Positions 7,403-15,587 are shown, numbered from the stretch's first letter. The stretch: DNA of 22,672 bases from Clostridia bacterium (GCA_017432405.1 JAFRJF010000066.1:1-22672), one strand, 5' to 3'. Program-made: numbers and translations. Notes: generated by a model from the sequence alone, not told the origin.

Positions 7403-7975
7403 ATGAAGAAGAATCTCGGTATCGTACAGGCCGTCTATCCCATGCCCGTGCTGATGGTCGCCGCCTACGACGAAAACGGAAAGGTCAACGTGATGAACGC
7501 CGCCTGGGGCATGATCTGCAATGCCGACCGCATCGCCCTTTTCATCGACGAGGACCACAGGACCACCCAGAACCTGCTGAAGACAAAGGCCTTCACCGTG
7601 GCCCTGACGGACCGCGCCCACATGGACGTGGCGGACTTCTTCGGCATCGCCACCGGCAACAAGATGGAGGACAAGTTCGAGCGCACCGGCTACCACGCCG
7701 TCAAGAGCGCCTTCGTCAACGCCCCGATCATCGAGGAATTTCCCGTGGTGATGGAGTGCGAGCTGGCCGAGGTCACCAGCACCGACAGCTTCTACGCCAT
7801 CGTCGGCAGGATCGTCAACACCGCCGCGGAGGAATCCGTGCTGTCCGAAAACGGCAAGGTCGACCCCGCGAAGCTGGACGCGCTGATCTTCGACCAGTTC
7901 CAGCACGGCTATTACGTCTCCGGCGAGAAGGTCGGCAAGGCCTGGAACGCAGGAGCGGCGCTGATGAAGCAGTAA
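7403..7975 (+). CDS. Flavin reductase family protein (FMN-binding split barrel)
   Basis: A 190-residue protein typical of the flavoredoxin/flavin reductase family. The N-terminal strand pattern (YPMPVLMVAAYDENGKVNVMNAAW) and IALFIDEDHRTTQNL, with its Thr/Asn near the flavin phosphate, are characteristic of these FMN-binding split barrels. They bind FMN and use NAD(P)H or a protein donor to transfer electrons; some Clostridia members act with iron-sulfur partners, but the partner here is unknown. The start is placed at the ATG at 7403 because AAGGA (7390-7394) is eight bases before it. The in-frame ATG at 7394 overlaps that site and cannot use it. The gene is divergent from acsB and is followed by a promoter for the next gene, so it is probably monocistronic. 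Confidence 0.88.
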   Translation: MKKNLGIVQAVYPMPVLMVAAYDENGKVNVMNAAWGMICNADRIALFIDEDHRTTQNLLKTKAFTVALTDRAHMDVADFFGIATGNKMEDKFERTGYHAVKSAFVNAPIIEEFPVVMECELAEVTSTDSFYAIVGRIVNTAAEESVLSENGKVDPAKLDALIFDQFQHGYYVSGEKVGKAWNAGAALMKQ

Positions 7976-7993
7976 TACTGCCGTTCCCCACCG

Positions 7994-8027
7994 TGTGACG
8001 CTTCTGTGACGCCCGGCGGGGTATACT
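7994..8027 (+). promoter_or_regulatory. Promoter with 11-bp-period direct repeats (OmpR/PhoB-type site) before the secreted-protein gene
   Basis: TGTGACGC occurs at 7994-8001 and again at 8005-8012, a period of exactly 11 bp. It ends nine bases before a good -10 box, TATACT (8022-8027), and no recognisable -35 hexamer is present. Direct repeats with an 11-bp period replacing the -35 element are the known layout of promoters activated by OmpR/PhoB-family response regulators. The assignment is an inference from layout; no regulator gene is nearby. Confidence 0.5.
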
Positions 8028-8092
8028 GCTCACGTCAACAGGAACTAAAGCCCCCCACGCGGGGACATCAAAGCAAACTGGAGGTGTTCGAC

Positions 8093-9193
8093 ATGATGAA
8101 GAAGCTGTTTGTTGTTATACTGGCCGCGGCGATGCTGCTCTGCGCCGCCGCGCTGGCGGAGGAAACCAAAGCCGTGATCAAGGGCGAGATCGTGGACGGC
8201 AGCTACGTCATCCGCATTCCCGACGAGAGCGGCGACCTGGGCTGGCTGGCCGACGACATGGCCCAGGACGATTCCGTGGTCAAGCTGGCCAAGGCCGGGC
8301 TGGAGGGCGATGAATTCGTCATCCAGTACGATCCCACCGGCGACGGCGAGGTCTCCGTGGGCGCGCGCCACTACATCGGCATTGCCTGCGACGAATACCA
8401 CACCTGGGACCTGTCCGTCAAGGACGGCAAGGTGACCGAGGTCACCGGCGGCAGCTACACCGCCTCCCCCGACCCCGAGACCTTCGATCCCTACCTGGTC
8501 GGCGAATACGAGACTGCCGACGGCATGGCGGGCATGACCGTCACCAAGAACGAGGGCGGCCGCGCCTGGGATGTGGACGTGAGCGGCGCGCTGACCCAGG
8601 GCGGCTACGTGTTCAAGACCACGATCTACTACGACTGCGAGCTGGACCGCTTCGTCTACGACAAGGGCAAGACCTGGAACGTGGAGATCACCGAGTCCGG
8701 GGAAGCCCCCGCCGAGCTGGGCGAAGCCACCGTGGCGGGCCAGACCGGCGCGTTCTACTTCACCGGCAACCCCGCCGACATGATCCTGACCTGGCTGCGC
8801 GACGAGGATTCCGGGAACACCATGGACTTCCAGCGCAAGGACGCCCCCGTCGCCATCAACCTCGGCCAGTCCGGGCTGTTCCTCAAGGAAGAGCTGATCG
8901 AGGGCATGGATCTGATCCGTGAACAGATCGCCGGCTGGAAGGGCGTCGAGCTGCACAGCATCCGCTACGCCGGCGACGAGAACTGCACCGGGGAGAACCT
9001 GGCCTGGCTGAACGAACATGAGTCCGCAGACGGCAAGACCTTCACCCAGTGCGCCCTGTTCCAGACCAACTTCCATACCCCTTCCGAGAGCGACGCGCTG
9101 GCCCTGGACCTGGACTTCGAATACGAGGACTACGGCTGGTGGCTGGCCCGGGAGGACGGCGGCAGCTGGACGCTGGTGGACGCGGGATACTGA
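8093..9193 (+). CDS. Secreted protein of unknown function
   Basis: I do not recognise the family of this 366-residue protein. The N-terminus has the form of a signal peptide: MMKK, a hydrophobic stretch rich in Ala, Leu and Val, and a type I cleavage site at about AALA/EE (residues 20-23). The Cys in the hydrophobic core lacks a lipobox, so it is probably not a lipoprotein. The mature part is acidic, rich in Asp, Glu, Gly, Trp and Tyr, and looks like beta-rich extracellular sequence. GNPADMILTWLRDEDSGN sits mid-protein, and the C-terminal ~120 residues begin with INLGQSGLFLKEELIEGMDL. The start is fixed by GGAGGTG at 8080-8086, six bases before the ATG. The gene has its own promoter and a strong terminator, so it is a single-gene unit. 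Confidence 0.8.
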   Translation: MMKKLFVVILAAAMLLCAAALAEETKAVIKGEIVDGSYVIRIPDESGDLGWLADDMAQDDSVVKLAKAGLEGDEFVIQYDPTGDGEVSVGARHYIGIACDEYHTWDLSVKDGKVTEVTGGSYTASPDPETFDPYLVGEYETADGMAGMTVTKNEGGRAWDVDVSGALTQGGYVFKTTIYYDCELDRFVYDKGKTWNVEITESGEAPAELGEATVAGQTGAFYFTGNPADMILTWLRDEDSGNTMDFQRKDAPVAINLGQSGLFLKEELIEGMDLIREQIAGWKGVELHSIRYAGDENCTGENLAWLNEHESADGKTFTQCALFQTNFHTPSESDALALDLDFEYEDYGWWLAREDGGSWTLVDAGY

Positions 9194-9208
9194 TCCCCAA
9201 AGCACTGC

Positions 9209-9242
9209 GAACCCCGGCGGGAATGCATTCCCGCCGGGGTTC
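9209..9242 (+). terminator. Intrinsic terminator of the secreted-protein gene
   Basis: A perfect 34-bp palindrome with 16-bp arms (left arm GAACCCCGGCGGGAAT) is followed by ATTTCTATTT. It begins 15 bases after the stop codon. The tail is U-rich but not a pure U run. Confidence 0.75.
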
Positions 9243-9274
9243 ATTTCTATTTGTGGTATTACTGTTCAGAACGG

Positions 9275-9313
9275 CAACTACTGATTTGTCGCTCCCCGAC
9301 AAATCAGTAGTTG
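9275..9313. repeat. Perfect 17-bp palindrome, copy 2 of the repeat family
   Basis: CAACTACTGATTTGTCG (9275-9291) and its exact reverse complement (9297-9313) surround the loop CTCCC. Compared with copy 1 (4980-5022), base 14 of the arm changes from A to G and the opposite arm changes from T to C, so pairing is kept. The right arm contains the last codons and stop of cbiD. With a one-base bulge the stem can extend through GGC/GCC outside the arms. Confidence 0.9.
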
Positions 9314-10446
9314 TGCCGCCACGCTTCCGCCAGGGCGTCAGCGTTGTCGCTCTTCACCAGCGCGCCCTGCCAGGGGCCGGCGTTGGTGAAGCAGATGAAG
9401 CCGATCTCCACACGCGCGGGCACCCAGCGCTCCAGCGTCGCTTGGATGCGCTGGCCCAGCAGGTCCATCACCGGCCGCAGCAGCCCCGCTGCCCCCAGGG
9501 CGTCCAGCGCGGCGTCGGTGGTGACGCAGCCCTGTATGGCCTTCAGCAGGGCGATGTCGCCCCCGCAGGCCAGCGCGCAGGCGATCAGCGTCTCCATGCG
9601 CCCGTCCCCGTTCTGGGAGTGGGTGTTGGTCATGCCGATGCCCAGCTTGACCAGCTTGCCGATGTGGCCCACCAGCAATATCCGTTCAAACCCAGCGGAC
9701 ACCGCGGCCTGCACACCCTCGCCGATGAAGTTGCTGGTGCTCACCTGCCGCTGCATCGACAGGCCCAGCTGCTCCCGGGCGAAGGTCTCGCCGTAGTTGC
9801 CTGGGCACAGCAGCACGTCCTTCGCCCCGGAGGCCGCCAGTACGCTCAGCTCCACCCGTATGGTGTCCACCAGCGCGGCGTTGGACATGGGCTCCACGAT
9901 GCCGGTGGTGCCGATCACCGAGAGCCCCCCCTCGATGCCGATGCGGGGGTTGAAGGTCCTGCCCGCCAGCGCCCTGCCCTCGGGGATGCTGATGTCGATC
10001 AATATGCCGCCCCCGTACCCGCAGCGCGCGCAGGCGGCGCGGACCTGCTCGGCGATCATCTGCCGGGGCACCGAATTGATGGCTGCTGCGCCCACCGGCT
10101 GGTCCAGCCCCGGCTTGGTGACCCGGCCCACGCCCTCGCCGCCGTCTATTATTATACCGACGTCGGTTTTTCGGGCGGTGGCATAGATCAATATGCCGTT
10201 GGTGATGTCCGGGTCGTCGCCGCTGTCCTTCCGCACGGCGCAGCGGGCATAGTCCCCGCCGATTTCAGGCTCGAGGATGTCCAGGTTCAGGCGTATGCCC
10301 TTGGGCGTGTCCATGTCCAGCCGTTCGACGGCGCGGCCCGTCAGCAGCATCTCGGTGGCCGCCCCCGCCGCGCCTGCGGCGCAGGAGCCGGTGGTGTAAC
10401 CGCAGCGCATGATCTTGCCGTTTTTGGTGACGTAATGGCGCAGCAT
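9304..10446 (-). CDS. cbiD: Cobalt-precorrin-5B (C1)-methyltransferase
   Basis: The 380-residue protein opens with the family signature GYTTGSCAAGAAGAA (16-30). Conserved CbiD stretches such as EGGLSVIGTTGIVEPMS and GHIGKLVKLGIGMTNTHS follow. In the oxygen-independent route CbiD uses SAM to methylate C1 of cobalt-precorrin-5B after CbiG has opened the lactone; this enzyme is one of the marks of the anaerobic pathway. The ATG at 10446 lies two bases after the cbiC stop, and the gene is last in the operon. Its final codons (encoding HNY and the TGA) fall inside the right arm of the palindrome at 9275-9313, so the end of the protein may have been set by that repeat. Confidence 0.96.
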   Translation of the reverse strand: MLRHYVTKNGKIMRCGYTTGSCAAGAAGAATEMLLTGRAVERLDMDTPKGIRLNLDILEPEIGGDYARCAVRKDSGDDPDITNGILIYATARKTDVGIIIDGGEGVGRVTKPGLDQPVGAAAINSVPRQMIAEQVRAACARCGYGGGILIDISIPEGRALAGRTFNPRIGIEGGLSVIGTTGIVEPMSNAALVDTIRVELSVLAASGAKDVLLCPGNYGETFAREQLGLSMQRQVSTSNFIGEGVQAAVSAGFERILLVGHIGKLVKLGIGMTNTHSQNGDGRMETLIACALACGGDIALLKAIQGCVTTDAALDALGAAGLLRPVMDLLGQRIQATLERWVPARVEIGFICFTNAGPWQGALVKSDNADALAEAWRHNY

Positions 10447-10448
10447 GG

Positions 10449-11078
10449 CTATCTCCCCAACAAATACAGCAGCGCGTTGCAGATGGCCGCCGCCACGTTG
10501 CTGCCGCCCTTGCGGCCCCTGGCGACGATGTAGGGCACGTCGGCGGTCATGATCAGCTCCTTGGACTGCACCACGTTCACAAAGCCCACGGGCACGCCGA
10601 TCACCAGCCTCGGGTTTAACCTGCCCTCGGCCATAAGCTCATAGATCCTCACCAGCGCCGTGGGGGCGTTGCCGATGGCGAATATCAGGGGCCGGTCGAT
10701 AAGCGCCGCCTTCTCCATGCTGGCCACCGCCCGGGTGGTGCCGTTGGCCTTCGCCGCCTCGGCCACGTCCTCGTCGCCGATGAAGCAGCGCGCCTCGCTG
10801 CCGTGCTTCGCCAGCGCCCTCTTGTTGATGCCGGACATGGCCATCGTGGTGTCGGTGACGATCACCGCGCCTTCCCGGATCGCCGCCAGCGCCTTCTGCA
10901 CCACGTTTTCGGAGAAGCAAAGGGTGTCGGCGTAGTCGAAATCGGCGCTGGTGTGGATGACCCGCTTGATGATGGGGGCCAGCGCCGGGTCGATGGGATG
11001 GGGCAGCTCGCTCTCGATGATTTCAAAGCTCCGCGCCTCGATGTCCATCGGCGCGACGCGCTCCAGTTCAATCTTCAT
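10449..11078 (-). CDS. cbiC: Cobalt-precorrin-8 methylmutase
   Basis: A 209-residue protein of the CbiC/CobH family, which moves the methyl group from C11 to C12 to give cobyrinate. The catalytic His of RVIHTSADFDYA is His42 in this numbering, matching the catalytic His43 of CobH. DTTMAMSGINKR and the C-terminal GRKGGSNVAAA are also conserved family segments. The start is the ATG at 11078 because GAGGTGG lies eight bases upstream; an in-frame GTG at 11090 has only that site too close to it. Its first 11 bases overlap the end of the upstream fusion gene, which points to translational coupling. Confidence 0.95.
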   Translation of the reverse strand: MKIELERVAPMDIEARSFEIIESELPHPIDPALAPIIKRVIHTSADFDYADTLCFSENVVQKALAAIREGAVIVTDTTMAMSGINKRALAKHGSEARCFIGDEDVAEAAKANGTTRAVASMEKAALIDRPLIFAIGNAPTALVRIYELMAEGRLNPRLVIGVPVGFVNVVQSKELIMTADVPYIVARGRKGGSNVAAAICNALLYLLGR

Positions 11079-13065
11079 GTGTCTGTCCACCTCGCTGCAT
11101 GGCCCCGATCCATATGGGATTGAGGCCGTTCATCATGTTGTAGCGCCCCACCTTATGGCTTCGGGCGATGCAAAGCTGCACGATCTCGCTGTCCGTAAAG
11201 CCCAGCGCGTCGATGAGGCCGGCCATCTCCCCCACGCTCTCCAGCGCGATGGCGTTCACCACCACCCGGACGCCGGGGTTCTTCTGAAGGGCCGCCTCGA
11301 CGATCTGGCGCATGTTTCCGGAGCTGCCGCCGATGAACACGTGGGTCGGGGCGGGCAATTCCGCCAGCGCCTCCGGGGCCATCCCCCGCACGACGGTCAG
11401 GTTGCGCAGGGCGAAGCGCTGCGCGTTGCGCCCGATCAGGTCCGCCGCGTCCTCCCGGCACTCCACCGCGTACACGTGCCCCGCCGGGCACAGCAGCGCC
11501 GCCTCCACCGAGACGGAGCCGGTGCCCGCGCCCACGTCCCAGACCACGGCGTCTTCGGTCAGCCGCAGCTTCGAGCCGCTGACGGCCCGGACCTCGCTCT
11601 TGGTCATCGGCACCGCCCTGCCGCCATCGCCCAGCTGGCGAATGAACGCCTCGTCGGGCAGGCCCACGGGCAGCGCTCGGGGCCTTGTGGGGCATTCGAT
11701 GAGCATGGCGCTCAGCGGCGCGCAATCCGTTTCGACCAGCTCTGCCGCCGCGCCGGTGATGATGGCCTCGTCGGGATAGGTCAGCCGCTGGCCCACGGCC
11801 ACCCGGGCGTGACCCAGCCCCGCGTCCACCAGGTCGGCGCACACCCGCTTCAGGGCGTCCGCGCCGTCGGTCAGGGCAAAGACCTTGCCGTGCTTCAATA
11901 CCTCCGGCACCACCGAGCCCGCCCGCCCGTGCAGCGATATGGCCCGGGCGTCGTCCCAGCTGGTCATTAGCCTGGCGCACAGCACCTGCATCGAGCTCAG
12001 GCCGGGGATCACCCGCACCCTGTGGCCCGCCAGCAGCGGCAGCAGCTTCTTCGTGCCGCTGAAGAAGCCGGAATCGCCGGACATGACCACCGCGACGCGG
12101 CGGTGCTCCGGGTGGGCCGCGACGCATTCGGCGATCCTCGCCGGGGCGATCTGGGCATAGGCCGGAATGCCCTCCCGCGCGGCGGCCTCCAGCATCCGCC
12201 TGGCCCCGATCATGCAGTCGCAGGCGTCCAGGGCCGCGGCGGCCTCATGGGTCAGGGTGTCCCTTGCGCCCATGCCGATGCCCACGATGTCGATCTCGCG
12301 CACGTCCCGCAGGCCGTAGCGCTCTATGAGCCGGTTGACGACCCCGGCAAAGTCCATGCCTTCGACCTGCGCCGGCTTTCCGATCACCACGCACCGCGCC
12401 CCCGCCAGCTTCGCCGCTTCCAGCTTGTCGGCATAGCCGCCGCTGTCGCCGGAGGCCTTCGTCACCAGCCACCGGGCGCGGATGGATTTGAGCATGGCGA
12501 CGTTCATGTCCACCGAGAAGGGCCCCTGCATGGCGATGATGTGGGCGGGGGCAAAGCCCGCCGCCGCGCAGGCCTCCAGCGACGACGCCATCGGCAGCAC
12601 CCTCGGCCAGAGGCGCTCCTGCCAGTCGGGAACCGTGGTATAGGGCTTCAATTCCTTGCTGCCGGTGGCCAGCAGCGCGTTGCCGGGATGGTCGACCAGG
12701 AACCGGGCCGCGGCCTCGATCGAATCCACGATCACCGCGTCGCCGTCCGCCGAGGAATCGCCCCGGTTCAGGCGCAGGTATTCCGTGCCGGTTTCGGCGC
12801 AGGCCCCGGAAATGTTCTTCGACACCGCCGTGGCGAAAGGATGGGTGGCGTCGATCACCAGATCAAAGCGACGCCCGGCAAAGAGCGCCTTCATCCCGTC
12901 CCCGTCCAGCCGCCCGGCAGAGACCTCGATGTTCTGGGCCCGGGGCACCAGCGCCTCGCCGTATTCGGTGGCCACGCAGGCCAGCACGCCCACGTCCTGC
13001 CCCGCCAGGAACTCCAGCAGCCGCCTGCCCTCGGAGGTACCCGCGAATACGCAGAGCTCAGACAT
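11068..13065 (-). CDS. cbiJET: Trifunctional precorrin-6A reductase / precorrin-6B C5-methyltransferase / C15-methyltransferase-decarboxylase
   Basis: One 665-residue chain carries three enzymes normally made separately or as the CbiE-CbiT (CobL) pair. Residues 1-250 are CbiJ/CobK: FAGTSEGRRL (7-16), IDATHPFATAVSKN (71-84) and TKASGDSGGY (202-211), which reduces cobalt-precorrin-6A. Residues ~256-460 are CbiE, a tetrapyrrole methylase with IVGIGMGARDTLT (260-272) and MSGDSGFFSG (328-337), which methylates C5. Residues ~468-660 are CbiT, a Rossmann methyltransferase with WDVGAGTGSVSVEA (509-522) and GGSSGNM (579-585), which methylates C15 and decarboxylates C12. The three activities are consecutive steps, so fusion could favour channelling. 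The ATG at 13065 overlaps the upstream gene by eight bases and has AGGGGG seven bases upstream. All three domains look intact. Confidence 0.95.
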   Translation of the reverse strand: MSELCVFAGTSEGRRLLEFLAGQDVGVLACVATEYGEALVPRAQNIEVSAGRLDGDGMKALFAGRRFDLVIDATHPFATAVSKNISGACAETGTEYLRLNRGDSSADGDAVIVDSIEAAARFLVDHPGNALLATGSKELKPYTTVPDWQERLWPRVLPMASSLEACAAAGFAPAHIIAMQGPFSVDMNVAMLKSIRARWLVTKASGDSGGYADKLEAAKLAGARCVVIGKPAQVEGMDFAGVVNRLIERYGLRDVREIDIVGIGMGARDTLTHEAAAALDACDCMIGARRMLEAAAREGIPAYAQIAPARIAECVAAHPEHRRVAVVMSGDSGFFSGTKKLLPLLAGHRVRVIPGLSSMQVLCARLMTSWDDARAISLHGRAGSVVPEVLKHGKVFALTDGADALKRVCADLVDAGLGHARVAVGQRLTYPDEAIITGAAAELVETDCAPLSAMLIECPTRPRALPVGLPDEAFIRQLGDGGRAVPMTKSEVRAVSGSKLRLTEDAVVWDVGAGTGSVSVEAALLCPAGHVYAVECREDAADLIGRNAQRFALRNLTVVRGMAPEALAELPAPTHVFIGGSSGNMRQIVEAALQKNPGVRVVVNAIALESVGEMAGLIDALGFTDSEIVQLCIARSHKVGRYNMMNGLNPIWIGAMQRGGQTHED

Positions 13066-13795
13066 CCCGATACCCCCTGGGCGTCACCATCCGCCCGTCG
13101 ATGACCTTCGTGTGGGAATTGCCGATGAAGGCGGTGGTGAACATGTCGGCCTGGTAGTCGCGCAGCTCGGCCAGGGTCATCACCCGGATTTCCTCGCCCT
13201 CCCTGCCGATATTCTTCACCACGCCGCACACCGTCTCCGGCCTGGCGTGGCGCAGCAGTATGTCGCAGGCCTTCTGCAGATAGTCCCTGCGCTTCATGCT
13301 GGCGGGGTTGTACAGCGCCACGGCGAAGTCGCCCAGCGCGGCGCACTCCAGCCGCTTCTCGATGGTCTCCCAGGGCGTCAGCAGGTCGCTGAGGCTGATG
13401 ACGCAGAAGTCGTGGGTCAGCGGCGCGCCCAGCCGGGCCCCGCCGGAGATCGCGGCGGTGAGGCCGCCCACGACCTCCACCTCGACGTCGCCCGCCTCGC
13501 CCCGCAGCTCGTAGATCAGCCCCGCCATGCCGTACACGCCAGCATCGCCGCTGCAAATCATCGCCACGTCCCGCCCCTGCCGGGCCAGCTCCAGCGCGAT
13601 GTTGCAGCGGTCCACCTCCCGGCGCATGGGCGTGGTGTGGAACTCCTTGCCCGGAAAGTGGTCCTTCACCAGGTCCACATAGACGTGATAGCCCACGATC
13701 ACGTCGCAGGCGTTCAGGGCGTCCACCGCCCTGAGGGTCATCTCCCGATAGTCGCCGGGGCCGATGCCCACCACGCGAATCTTAGCCAAATTCAA
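13058..13795 (-). CDS. cbiH: Cobalt-precorrin-3B C17-methyltransferase
   Basis: A ~245-residue tetrapyrrole methylase of the CbiH/CobJ type. It shows VVGIGPGD at the N-terminus for SAM binding and the family marker CSGDAGVYGMAGLIYE (81-96). The central GLTAAISGGARLGAPLTHDF and the late NPASMKRRDYL segments also fit CobJ/CbiH. It methylates C17 and contracts the ring. The start is not ATG: TTG codons occur at 13795 and 13789. The second gives the family-like N-terminus (M)AKIRVVGIGPG and has GGGGG about seven bases upstream, so either may be used. The 5' end overlaps the last codons of cbiG and the 3' end overlaps the start of cbiJET. Confidence 0.93.
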   Translation of the reverse strand: MNLAKIRVVGIGPGDYREMTLRAVDALNACDVIVGYHVYVDLVKDHFPGKEFHTTPMRREVDRCNIALELARQGRDVAMICSGDAGVYGMAGLIYELRGEAGDVEVEVVGGLTAAISGGARLGAPLTHDFCVISLSDLLTPWETIEKRLECAALGDFAVALYNPASMKRRDYLQKACDILLRHARPETVCGVVKNIGREGEEIRVMTLAELRDYQADMFTTAFIGNSHTKVIDGRMVTPRGYRDV

Positions 13796-14795
13796 TCCCC
13801 CATTTCTCCTCCGCCACCGCCACGGTCACGCCGTTCAGGGCGGTCTTTTGCACGATGATCCGCCCGCCGGACGCCGCCGCCGCGCGCTCGCAGACGTTGT
13901 CCACGCCCACGGTATTTTTCACAAATTCCGATTTTGAAAAGCTGCCCGGCACCGCGTTCAGCTGTGCCGCCGAATAAAACGCCACGGGCCAGCCCTGGGC
14001 CCGGCAGCACTCCAGCAACCCGGCCTCGTCAGCCTTCACGTCGATGCTGGCGACGCCGGCCACGCCCTCGATGCGCAGTTTATTGTCTGACAGGACCTTC
14101 CGGACCGCCGCTTCTATGGCCTCCACGGACGTCCCCCGTCGACAGCCGATGCCCAGCCGCAGCGCCCTCGGCACCAGCAGCAGCGTGTCCCTGAAGGGCT
14201 TTAGATCGCGAACGGACACGCACACGCCCAGGTCGCCAGCGTCGCCCCACACCAGCCCGCTTGCCAGCGCCCCGGGGCGCGTTCCATCGGTATAAAACGG
14301 CACATCCCCGGTCAGTATCTCCGCCGACACCCGCTTCGCCAGCGCCATCGAGGTGATGGCCATGCCGCGGGCCGTGGCCCAGGCGTCCACGGAGAAGCGC
14401 CCGTTCACGTCGGTGGCGGTGGTGATCACCGCCGTCGCGCCCAGCCCGTCGGCCAGCCGCCGTGCCAGGGCGTTCGCCCCGCCGATGTGGCCGGAGAGCA
14501 GCGGGATCACGAACCGCGCCGCCTCGTCCAGGCCGATCACCGCCGGATCGCTCTTCTTGCTGGCCACGTGGGGTGCGACGGCCCTTATGGCGATGCCCGT
14601 CGCGCCGACGAATATGAGCGCGTCCCTGTCAAATACCGTTCCAACGAATTCCGGCAGAGCGCCGGCATAAGCCTCGAAGCCCTCCCCTGCCAGCCGTTCC
14701 GGGGCAAACAGGGCGATTTCGCCGGACAGCTGCGCCGCGACGCGCCGGGCCGTGGCCTTGCCCCGCTGGGTAAAGGCAAATATCGCCGCCCTCAT
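13782..14795 (-). CDS. cbiG: Cobalt-precorrin-5A hydrolase
   Basis: A 337-residue CbiG, which opens the delta-lactone of cobalt-precorrin-5A and releases acetaldehyde; it marks the oxygen-independent route. Residues 1-210 form the N-terminal and middle regions with FVGATGIAIRAVAPH (62-76), LLSGHIGGANALARR (99-113) and TDVNGRFSVDAWA (128-140). Residues ~211-337 form the CobE/CbiG C-terminal domain with LGIGCRRGTS (214-223). The length is normal. Its ATGA start overlaps the cbiF stop by four bases, a standard coupling arrangement, and its last codons overlap the start of cbiH. Confidence 0.95.
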   Translation of the reverse strand: MRAAIFAFTQRGKATARRVAAQLSGEIALFAPERLAGEGFEAYAGALPEFVGTVFDRDALIFVGATGIAIRAVAPHVASKKSDPAVIGLDEAARFVIPLLSGHIGGANALARRLADGLGATAVITTATDVNGRFSVDAWATARGMAITSMALAKRVSAEILTGDVPFYTDGTRPGALASGLVWGDAGDLGVCVSVRDLKPFRDTLLLVPRALRLGIGCRRGTSVEAIEAAVRKVLSDNKLRIEGVAGVASIDVKADEAGLLECCRAQGWPVAFYSAAQLNAVPGSFSKSEFVKNTVGVDNVCERAAAASGGRIIVQKTALNGVTVAVAEEKWGIEFG

Positions 14796-15547
14796 TTTTC
14801 CGCTTCCCGGAATTCGGTGGTGAAGCCGGGGTCGTAGAGCTTCGAGCGCTCGTATTCATGCCCCAGGAAGTCGCCGATGACGATCAGCGACGTCTTGGTC
14901 AGGCCGTTGCCCCGCACTGTCTCGCCCAGGGTGCCCACGGTGCAGCGGAAGATCTTCTGGTCGGGCCAGGTGGCCTTGTAGACGATGGCCGCGGGGGTCT
15001 CGGGGGCATAGCCGCCCTCGATCAGCTCCCGCTGGGCGTCGGTGGCCAGCGACGTACTGAGGAACAGCACCATCGTGGCCCTGTGGGCCGCGAAGGACCT
15101 GATGCTCTCCCGCTCCGGCACCGGCGTGCGCCCCGCCGCCCGGGTGATGATCACCGACTGGGAGACCTCCGGCAGCGTGTACTCGGCCTTCAGCGCCGCC
15201 GCCGCGCCGCAGAAGGCGCTGACGCCGGGGCAGACGTCGTATTCGATGCCCAGCTTTTCCAGCGCGTCGAACTGCTCCCGGACCGCGCCGTAGATGCTGG
15301 AATCGCCGGTGTGCAGCCGCACGGTGGTCTTGCCCTCAGCCTCGGCCCTGCGGATGATTTCGACTACCTGCTCCAGCGTCAGAAGCGCGCTGTCGTGGAT
15401 CTCGCAATCCGCCTTCGCGTAGTTCAAAAGCGCCGGGTTCACCAGCGAACCGGCCCAGATGATCACGTCCGCCTCGGAGAGCAGCCGCGCCCCCCGCACG
15501 GTAATCAGGTCCGCCGCGCCGCTGCCCGCGCCCACGAAATGTACCAT
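14792..15547 (-). CDS. cbiF: Cobalt-precorrin-4 C11-methyltransferase
   Basis: A 251-residue tetrapyrrole methylase and the first gene of the operon. The N-terminus MVHFVGAGSGAADLITVRG and the segments LHTGDSSIYGAVREQ (78-92) and PGVSAFCGAAAALKAEYTLP (107-126) identify CbiF/CobM, which adds the methyl group at C11. The start is the ATG at 15547, eight bases after AAAGGAG; the in-frame extension back to 15616 would run through the predicted promoter and is unlikely. In this operon the next genes are cbiG, cbiH, cbiJET, cbiC and cbiD. Together they cover most ring-modification steps from precorrin-3 to cobyrinate; cbiL, a cobaltochelatase, cbiA and nucleotide-loop genes are not in the window. 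Confidence 0.95.
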   Translation of the reverse strand: MVHFVGAGSGAADLITVRGARLLSEADVIIWAGSLVNPALLNYAKADCEIHDSALLTLEQVVEIIRRAEAEGKTTVRLHTGDSSIYGAVREQFDALEKLGIEYDVCPGVSAFCGAAAALKAEYTLPEVSQSVIITRAAGRTPVPERESIRSFAAHRATMVLFLSTSLATDAQRELIEGGYAPETPAAIVYKATWPDQKIFRCTVGTLGETVRGNGLTKTSLIVIGDFLGHEYERSKLYDPGFTTEFREAEK

Positions 15548-15587
15548 ATGTATCGCTCCTTTGCGTTCATGCTGTTTAACTGAATAC

